Positions 15,765-22,300 of a DNA stretch of 24,333 nucleotides are shown piece after piece. The notes under the pieces are model-generated. The model worked only from the letters and a program-made list of their open reading frames with translations. It had not been told where the DNA came from and searched no databases. Both the position numbers and the translations under genes were made by a program. The stretch comes from a virus. The stretch lies in the IMG/VR virus record IMGVR_UViG_3300005432_000016, positions 1-24,333 of that record; one strand, given 5' to 3'. Within the stretch, counting starts at the first letter, position 1, and every line of letters starts with the position of its first letter.

Positions 15765-17681
15765 TTAGACAACTGTAAGATTACCGACCATCAATGGATG
15801 TTGAGTGCATTGATACACATATGTCGTGCCAGGAGCAAGATCCATAGGCACTGTCCAATATTGGACACCATTCTGAGATCCACTCACGCCTTCAGTAACA
15901 GCAGATCCACCACTTGTTAGTCTCAGAGCAAATGGGTGAGGACCACCAACTGTATTATCAAAACGATATGTAAAACCACGATAAACGTAGATTGTAGGAT
16001 CGTCTGTGTTTGGATCAACGCCACCACCTGCAAATCTGTATGCACCAGATCCATTAGCAGTGATTTGGAAAGAGATTGTAGGAGATGCAACTCCTTCATA
16101 TCCACTTCCATTGTGGATCAAACTTTGACCATCAGATGCTGTAGGAAGTGCAGCAGCAGAGTTATTAATAGTAAGGACCGTATTTGCACCAGTGCCAGAC
16201 ACTACTGTTTGGATGTTAGTGCCACCAACAACCGACAGCTCACCAGTTGCTGTAGAAGCTGTAACAGATCCACTATCACCAGAAAGTGTCTCAAAAAGAT
16301 TTTGGACAACGTTAGGTGCGTCGTTAGTGATTGTTATAGCAGCACCAGTGATCGATGTCGTAATACCTGTGCCGCCAGTGAATGTAAAAGAATCATCCGT
16401 AGCGGCTGCAGATCTGGTGCCAGAATCTGCATTAAAAGTTTCAAATATATTTTGATCAGGTGCGCCAGCTGCTCCAGTGTAAGCAATAGTTACAGTGTCA
16501 CCACTAATTGAAGTAGAGATACTTGACCCACCAGCAATGATAAGGGTGTCATTTGCAGCAGAAGCAGTTGTAGTGCCTGTGTCAGCATTAACAGTTTCAA
16601 AAAGATTCTGTGTTGTGCCGCCACCGCCACCAGTTGTTGAATCGTCATTCGCTGCTTGGAAAGCATTGGCAGATGCAACCCACTTAAGGACTTGACCATC
16701 ACTAGGACCACCATTGGCAGCCATGTCAACATCTTTCAACTCACCGATAGATGAGTGGATATCAAGAAGTTGTCTCCATCTAACAGGATCACTAACGGCA
16801 AAACTGCTACCTTGTCCTGTATGGTGATGACACCAGTAATAAAGAGCAGCAGGAGCATCAGAAGGAATAGTCCATTCTATTGTCCTAGTTGTAGCTGCAG
16901 CAAATCCAGTAGTATACCCTGACATGTCAACGTTGGATCCATCCAACTTGTATTGCACGCCAGCCATATAATGACCATTACCGTTATGGTCGCCATCAGA
17001 CCCTGTGCTAAACATCAAGGGGTGAGTCTGACTATTATAATTTTCGTTTGAGGCGTCGGACTGATCGAAGACGTATGTATTTCCTCTTACCAATGGGAAG
17101 TTAGATGGTTTTTCTGTGCCATCGAGATAGAAAACACCAGTTGCTTGTCCACCTACAGTATCTACACCAACTGTAACTGCAACGTTAACAGTTTCTCCAG
17201 ATGGAGAATGTGCAAAATATCCATGTGCTGTGCTATGGACATGAGCAAACATACCGTGGTGTGTCGTAGCATCAGGTAGATCTGCTAGGTTTGTATACAC
17301 TGCAGAATATTTCAGCTTTCCATCAGCGCCATCAATATATGTTAAAGGACTTCCAGAAGATCCAGCCCAAAGGTGAATATCGCCAGTGCCATGTGGTTTA
17401 ACAACAATATTACCGTCAGATGACGAAGTAATTTGGTTTCCTGCTACGTCGAGGTTACTACTCAATGCGTCGTAGTGACTGCCAACAAATGCAGTGCTAC
17501 CATTCCAGCGCAAAACTTGACCCGCTGCTGGAGTAGCGATGTCGATTTGCACATTTGTGCCATCGCCAAGTGCATTGTAGACCTCATTAATGACGTTATT
17601 AAGTTTAATAGCGCCATCTCGCAGAGTATCGCCAGTGCCATCGTTGGCGGCAGAACCGATATTTAGATTTTCCTTTGCCAT
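15765..17681 (-). CDS. Fibre-like virion protein with two cupredoxin-like domains (638 aa)
   Basis: The N-terminus (LNIGSAANDGTGDTLRDGAI, then KLNNVINEVY) is the common phage fibre motif. A His-rich stretch (HHGMFAHVHSTAHGYFAH, 141-158) follows. Residues about 180-297 form a cupredoxin-like domain: VRGNTYVFDQ, THPLMF with H220, then YYWCHHHTGQG with C284, H287 and Q290. Residues 301-345 return to fibre sequence (LLDIHSSIGELKDVD, GQVLKW). Three 50-residue repeats beginning QN(L/I)FET lie at 357-508. The C-terminal domain, about 534-638, is again cupredoxin-like: YRGFTYRFDN, PHPFALRL with H582, and YQCTQHPLMVG with C625, H628 and M631. The ligand set H, C-x2-H-x2-M has the spacing of amicyanin. 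There is no signal peptide. The 25-base upstream gap lacks a clear ribosome site. Fibre identity is firm, the cupredoxin fold is likely, and copper binding is inferred. It is not a plastocyanin gene. Confidence 0.88.
   Translation of the reverse strand: MAKENLNIGSAANDGTGDTLRDGAIKLNNVINEVYNALGDGTNVQIDIATPAAGQVLRWNGSTAFVGSHYDALSSNLDVAGNQITSSSDGNIVVKPHGTGDIHLWAGSSGSPLTYIDGADGKLKYSAVYTNLADLPDATTHHGMFAHVHSTAHGYFAHSPSGETVNVAVTVGVDTVGGQATGVFYLDGTEKPSNFPLVRGNTYVFDQSDASNENYNSQTHPLMFSTGSDGDHNGNGHYMAGVQYKLDGSNVDMSGYTTGFAAATTRTIEWTIPSDAPAALYYWCHHHTGQGSSFAVSDPVRWRQLLDIHSSIGELKDVDMAANGGPSDGQVLKWVASANAFQAANDDSTTGGGGGTTQNLFETVNADTGTTTASAANDTLIIAGGSSISTSISGDTVTIAYTGAAGAPDQNIFETFNADSGTRSAAATDDSFTFTGGTGITTSITGAAITITNDAPNVVQNLFETLSGDSGSVTASTATGELSVVGGTNIQTVVSGTGANTVLTINNSAAALPTASDGQSLIHNGSGYEGVASPTISFQITANGSGAYRFAGGGVDPNTDDPTIYVYRGFTYRFDNTVGGPHPFALRLTSGGSAVTEGVSGSQNGVQYWTVPMDLAPGTTYVYQCTQHPLMVGNLTVV
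15768..16082 (-). other. C-terminal cupredoxin-like domain with complete ligand set
   Basis: Residues about 534-638 of the fibre-like protein. Candidate type-1 copper ligands are H582 (in PHPFAL), C625, H628 and M631. C-x2-H-x2-M is the amicyanin spacing, and the arrangement of a first His about 43 residues before the Cys fits the small blue copper proteins. The YRGFTYRF strand upstream matches the usual hydrophobic core strand of these folds. Confidence 0.65.
16158..16613 (-). repeat. Three tandem QN(L/I)FET repeats
   Basis: Three units of about 50 residues each (357-402, 409-455, 459-508 of the fibre-like protein) share QNLFETVNADTG, QNIFETFNADSG and QNLFETLSGDSG starts. Each continues with a T/S/A-rich segment, a GG(S/T) turn and alternating I/T/V strand residues. 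They probably form a repetitive beta shaft between the two cupredoxin-like domains. Confidence 0.8.
16791..17144 (-). other. Internal cupredoxin-like domain with Gln at the axial position
   Basis: Residues about 180-297 of the fibre-like protein. H220, C284 and H287 take the equatorial ligand positions. At the place of the axial Met there is Q290 (C-x2-H-x2-Q), the substitution known from stellacyanins. The domain lies between fibre-type sequences (GYFAH before, LLDIHSSIGELKDVD after) and looks inserted. Confidence 0.55.
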
Positions 17682-17703
17682 CGTGCTTGGATTTCTACAG
17701 TTT

Positions 17704-17711
17704 TATTTAGG
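17704..17711 (-). promoter_or_regulatory. Possible weak late promoter (CCTAAATA) overlapping a stop codon
   Basis: On the minus strand CCTAAATAAAA spans the TAA stop of the YHYH gene and precedes the fibre-like gene by about 22 bases. It matches six of eight bases of TATAAATA. The same CCTAAATA word spans the stop codon before the YHYH gene, which is the main reason to list it. Confidence 0.3.
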
Positions 17712-19290
17712 TGCCATCAAAGGTAATACCTGTGCTATCGAATGTAGCATTAGTGAAGGAGAAGTCGGCACCACTACCGCCACCCTCATTACCAGTTACT
17801 GTCAATGTTGCAACACTAGACAGCAATGGTGAGTTTTGTGCTGCTTGAGGTGCACCGAGAGGTCCACGCAATTCACAACGATAACGATATCCTGTCATGT
17901 AACCTTGAGCAGTTACAGCGTAAGTATTTGACGTTGCACCTGTAATAGTTGCAAACGAGAAACCACCGTCTGTAGATCTCTGCCACTGATAGGCAATAGG
18001 TCCATTTTCTGGTAGCACTTGTGCTGTAAGTGTGAATGTTGCAACAAGACCACCCGCAGTTGTAACATTCTGGGGTTGAGCACCAATCTGCAATGTTGGT
18101 GGAGGACCTTGCTGCTCACCGCCGCCACCTTGACTAGGTGGAGTTGCAGCACCATTATTAACAGGTTGATTAACACCTTCTCTAGTTGTAGTGCCAATCA
18201 AATATGGGAATGCTGCCTCAGTAGCATCATTCTCATCAAGACTTAAAAAATAGGCATAAGTGCCATCTGGGAATTCGGGTGTAACACAAAATCTACCATT
18301 ATGGTAGTCTAGGTCACCTATACCCTCAACATACTCCCAGTCCTGCATGAGAGACCCTGCAGGGGGGTTTGCTTGGGTCTGACCATACTCAGGTCTACCT
18401 AGTGCTTCTTCTGATTTAACCCTGTAAGACGAGACCATAGAGTCTGTGCCAGAGAGGTTATTCCAAGGGTTGTTGTAACCAAATGGTCCATAGATTGGGA
18501 ATCCATCAAATGCAACTCCGACCATCTTGGAGTGTCCATCAGGGTGTCTGATGTTATTTCCGTTGTATTGTGTTGATCCATAATAGTCATTGTAGGTTGC
18601 CATAATGGAATTGTCTTTCCAGCAATCTAGGAAATGAGTATCATGATAGTGATACTGTCCTGTTTGCTCTGGATGTCCCCCACAACTATCATCACCAAAA
18701 TCTACAGGAGAGGTGGGATAATGTGCATTCCAATTAAATCCTGCGGGAGGATTGCCACCGTTTCCAGCGCTAGGATTAAACATAACGACCCCGTTAGCAG
18801 CAATGCCAATAGCACCAAGAGGAGTAGCTGCCCTACCGTTTCTTTGGTCATAATATTCGCAAGTACCAGATGTGCCACTTTCACTATTCTCCATAATCAG
18901 ATCAAGTCTTTGATCTGTCGCTAACCAACAATTACCAGCTGAGCTTGTAAATGTTGTGCCTTGATAAACAAATCTTTGTTTTACTCCGTCAGAGAAAACA
19001 AACAAAAGATGATCACCACTCTGAATTTGATTATCAAACAAAGAGTTATCATTAACACTAATATTGACACTTCTAATAAAACCTTCTTGTGTCCAAGAAG
19101 TATCATCAAAAGTCCTAGAGATGCCAAAAGTCCCACCTCTGTAATAGAAGGTATGAGCAAATGCTTGCTCAGTTACAGAGTTTGGGTTGTTAACATTCGG
19201 GAAAGTGCCGTAACTCACGGGGTCTGGCAGACCGTCACCAGTAACTGCCAGTGTCCTAGTAGAGCTATCGTATGTTGCGGTAGCGGTCAT
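17707..19290 (-). CDS. YHYH-domain virion protein with C-terminal Ig-like domain (527 aa)
   Basis: Residues about 150-365 are a YHYH domain: GQYHYHDTHF (211-220), PDGHSKMVGVAFDGFPIYGP (250-269) and LDYHNGRFCVTPEFPDGTYA (327-346) are its hallmark blocks in order. The domain has many His, Cys and Asp residues in possible metal-binding places, but its biochemical role is not established to my knowledge. The N-terminal 145 residues are a separate beta-rich region with three Cys (121, 144, 203 across the border). A G/P/Q linker (380-397) leads to an Ig-like domain at 398-500 (PQNVTTAGG, YQWQRS with W436, YRYRCEL with C472) and a short tail. Ig-like domains on phage virions commonly sit on the surface and bind glycans weakly. 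The gap to the upstream gene is 14 bases, with no strong ribosome site. Domain calls are firm; a baseplate or fibre location is inferred from neighbours. Confidence 0.88.
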   Translation of the reverse strand: MTATATYDSSTRTLAVTGDGLPDPVSYGTFPNVNNPNSVTEQAFAHTFYYRGGTFGISRTFDDTSWTQEGFIRSVNISVNDNSLFDNQIQSGDHLLFVFSDGVKQRFVYQGTTFTSSAGNCWLATDQRLDLIMENSESGTSGTCEYYDQRNGRAATPLGAIGIAANGVVMFNPSAGNGGNPPAGFNWNAHYPTSPVDFGDDSCGGHPEQTGQYHYHDTHFLDCWKDNSIMATYNDYYGSTQYNGNNIRHPDGHSKMVGVAFDGFPIYGPFGYNNPWNNLSGTDSMVSSYRVKSEEALGRPEYGQTQANPPAGSLMQDWEYVEGIGDLDYHNGRFCVTPEFPDGTYAYFLSLDENDATEAAFPYLIGTTTREGVNQPVNNGAATPPSQGGGGEQQGPPPTLQIGAQPQNVTTAGGLVATFTLTAQVLPENGPIAYQWQRSTDGGFSFATITGATSNTYAVTAQGYMTGYRYRCELRGPLGAPQAAQNSPLLSSVATLTVTGNEGGGSGADFSFTNATFDSTGITFDGT

Positions 19291-19301
19291 CTTTTTACTT
19301 G

Positions 19302-19309
19302 TATTTAGG
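19302..19309 (-). promoter_or_regulatory. Possible weak late promoter (CCTAAATA) overlapping a stop codon
   Basis: The minus strand reads CCTAAATACAAG across the TAA stop of the right-edge gene, 11 bases before the ATG of the YHYH gene. It has six of eight matches to the late word and would leave almost no leader, so it is weak on its own. Confidence 0.25.
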
Positions 19310-22300
19310 CGTCGTCAAAGATTTGTGCAGGACTGAAGTTGCTCAAGACAGTAGCACCAGTCTGGACTGTGAGGATCGCAGAGTTGGAGTAGACAGGTGT
19401 TGCACCTGCTGCTGTGATTGCCACTCTATATTCATCACCATCGTCTGCCTGCGCTGCGGAGATCGTAGTAAATGTCGCTTGGTTAGCGCCAATAATATTA
19501 CTCCAAACAGTTGTGCCGTAGTCCTTCTTCTGCCACTGATAATTCAGTTGCTGATTATTGCTAACAGTAGCAATAACTGTGAAGGATGCTGTCTGACCTT
19601 GGTTAACAGTTACGTTAACAGGGTTGTATGTGATAGCGATTGTGCCAGGATCGATCTGTGCACCACCACCATAGTATTCTGCACCTTCGCCTGCGAGGAC
19701 ATCAAAACCACCGTTGACAGGTGTGCCAGTAGGTTCTGTGTAGTCGTCGGGGACAGTAGTCTCAACCAACACATTAGGCATTGCATATCCTGTGCCTGCA
19801 GTCTTCACGTCAATGCGTGCGATACCATTCAGTGCCTTGATGCGACCATCAAATCCAGAAGAGGAGATGATGTCAACGTTAGGTCTGGAGGTATAACCAT
19901 CGCCAGGGTTGGTGAGAAGTGCTTCGGTAACCTTACCTTTCTTGATTCTGGCAAGTGCCTCAGCGTTACGACCCTTAACAGATCCAGTGTATTCAAAGGT
20001 GATTAGAGAGTTGGAAGATTCGATCAAAGCAACTTCTCTGTTGAATTCCTCACCTTCGATGAAGAGTGAGTCACCAGTCTCGATAGGAGGCACAACAGTT
20101 GCAGCGATCACGTCAGCATCAGATCCAATGTAGGAGAATGCCACGAATGTGCCGCCTGCGCGAGGCACTTCAGAGAAGATGATTCTAGAACCAACGATCT
20201 CATATGAAACACCAGGCTCCTGTATAACACCGTTGAGAGAAACAATAATATTATTTTCAGGTCTAATGACGTTAGAGGAAACACCTTCAGTCAGTGTCAA
20301 GGAGTAGTAAATACCCAAGTAACGGAGGTTGAAGGAAGATCTCAATGAGTCAAACTCGAAGGAGATATCATCCAACTGACGCATCTTACCGATGTAGTAA
20401 CCAACGAATTCGGATCCAATCTCAGGTGCCTCAGTGAAGCGAATCTGATCAGAGAATGCGTTATAAGCGAAGTTACCGCCAGGTGGTTGAAGAATACCAT
20501 TAACAAAGACGAGCAGATGACCTGCAGGATCAGGGAAGTAGGATTCACCATTAGAGATGGTGAGTGAGAATTCTGTTTGTGTGCCGTCGAAACCTCTGAA
20601 GTAACGATCAACACGACCTTGAAGTTTAGCGGCTCTAGTAACAGCAGCACCCCATCCGTCATTAGCGGAGAGAGACATGTTATCAAGGAAATCGCCAACT
20701 GCATTCTCAATCCAGATGGTGCCAGTAACACCTGCGATATCGATCTTAACAACACGTCCGTAAGAGGTATATGTTGTGTCTGTCAGTGATGTTACAGGCG
20801 CGTAGATAGTTGGGAAGTTAGAGTTAATGTCATACTTACCAATCGAGTAGATTGTATTGGAAACTGCGCTAACTGGCTCACCAGATCCAACATCAATAGG
20901 ATTAGCAATCCAAAGTTTGTGGACACCGTAATTTGGCTCGCCTGGATCAAGATTCAATCCATTGATATATTTGGTGACCGTTGCGCTGAATCCAGGATCC
21001 TTAATAACGGTGCCTTGCAGCATGTAGACGGTATCGCCAGGTGCGAAGGTATCTGTAATACCAGTGTCAATAATTGCAGTGCCAAGATTCAACTCATACA
21101 CGTTAGTGCCGTGGACATAAGAGTTGAGAGTTAGTGGACTAGATCCAGAAACACCCTTGACTTCCAAGATGTAAGATGTCTGGTTACCATAAATGATATC
21201 GCCAGAATTCCATGCTCCATCAATGGTCTCAACGTCCATTGTGATCTTACCGCCAGTGTTATCAACGATAGCACCAGACTTATTGGAGTATTCACTCATC
21301 TTGGCGTAAGTTGCAGCAGTCTTACTGAAGAACCAGTCGCCTGTAGCAAATGCACCTTTCTTAACGTTGATTAGGAAGCGATCACTAATATCTGTGACAG
21401 TGCCTTCCAAGTTACTTTCTTGTGAAAGAAGCACATCATTTTGACTGATGATGCCTTGTTGGTTAATAAGTTTAACAAATGAAGTTGCTTGAGCATCCTG
21501 CAGTCTTGTTTGCAGAATCTTACCATTAACACTTGTGTTACCTTGGACAACCAGAGTCTCACCATTTGCAAATTCTTGCAGGTCGGTTGAGAGATTATTC
21601 AATTCATAGTGCTTGTAAGACTGAATAATTTCTGCCTCATTCTGAAGCACACTACCAACTTCAGCGTATGCTTGGGAGGTAGATCCATAAAGCACGTCTG
21701 CGGGGAGGAATCCACCCTCAAGAGGAGTGAAGTTTTCTCTTGTGCCGTATGTGGTGGTTGCTCTAGTAATTCCACTTCTGAGTGTCAAAGCAAATTGCTG
21801 TGCACCATTATTGGTAATATCGATGAAGAAATTATGGAATCTACCATCATGAATAGGAGATTCTGCAATTTCAAACCACGAAGAGGAATCAGACGCGATC
21901 ACAAAATATTCTGGTTTATTCAGAGTTTGTAGTGATGTCTGAGATGCAGGGATGTAGGTAACAATGTCACCTCTTCTAAAGTTGTTAGGCTTGTTGATTC
22001 TGATTCTGTATTCTGCTCTGTCATAACCAACAGGGACTGTAGGTGTAAGAAGGACAAGTGCAGGATCAGTATTCCAATCGTAACCAAGATTATACTTATT
22101 GCTAATATTAACAACGTCAGTGCTTGGGACAAAGTTGACTCTGTTTTCTGTTGGGAATTCAGATCTTGACATCGCATAGCGAATCACATTCAAAGAGGAG
22201 TCGAGGATAAACTCGGCGTGCTCTTGATTCCACTCAAGGCGAGTATTGATAGGAATGTTATAGATGTAATTTGCATATGCTGCCCACTCAGGTTCGGTCT

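Noticed and set aside
15768-16082. An auxiliary plastocyanin (petE) gene
   Set aside because: The cupredoxin-like domain has no start, signal peptide or ribosome site of its own and is continuous with fibre sequence.
15936-16511. Plus-strand open frame of 191 codons
   Set aside because: It is the complement of the third fibre repeat and the start of the cupredoxin domain. The Cys- and Ser-rich translation is typical of an antisense shadow.
19299-20006. Plus-strand open frame of 235 codons
   Set aside because: It lies antisense within the right-edge structural gene. Its translation is Cys/Ser/Arg-rich without any domain, and the minus strand gives a clear structural protein with an Ig-like fold.
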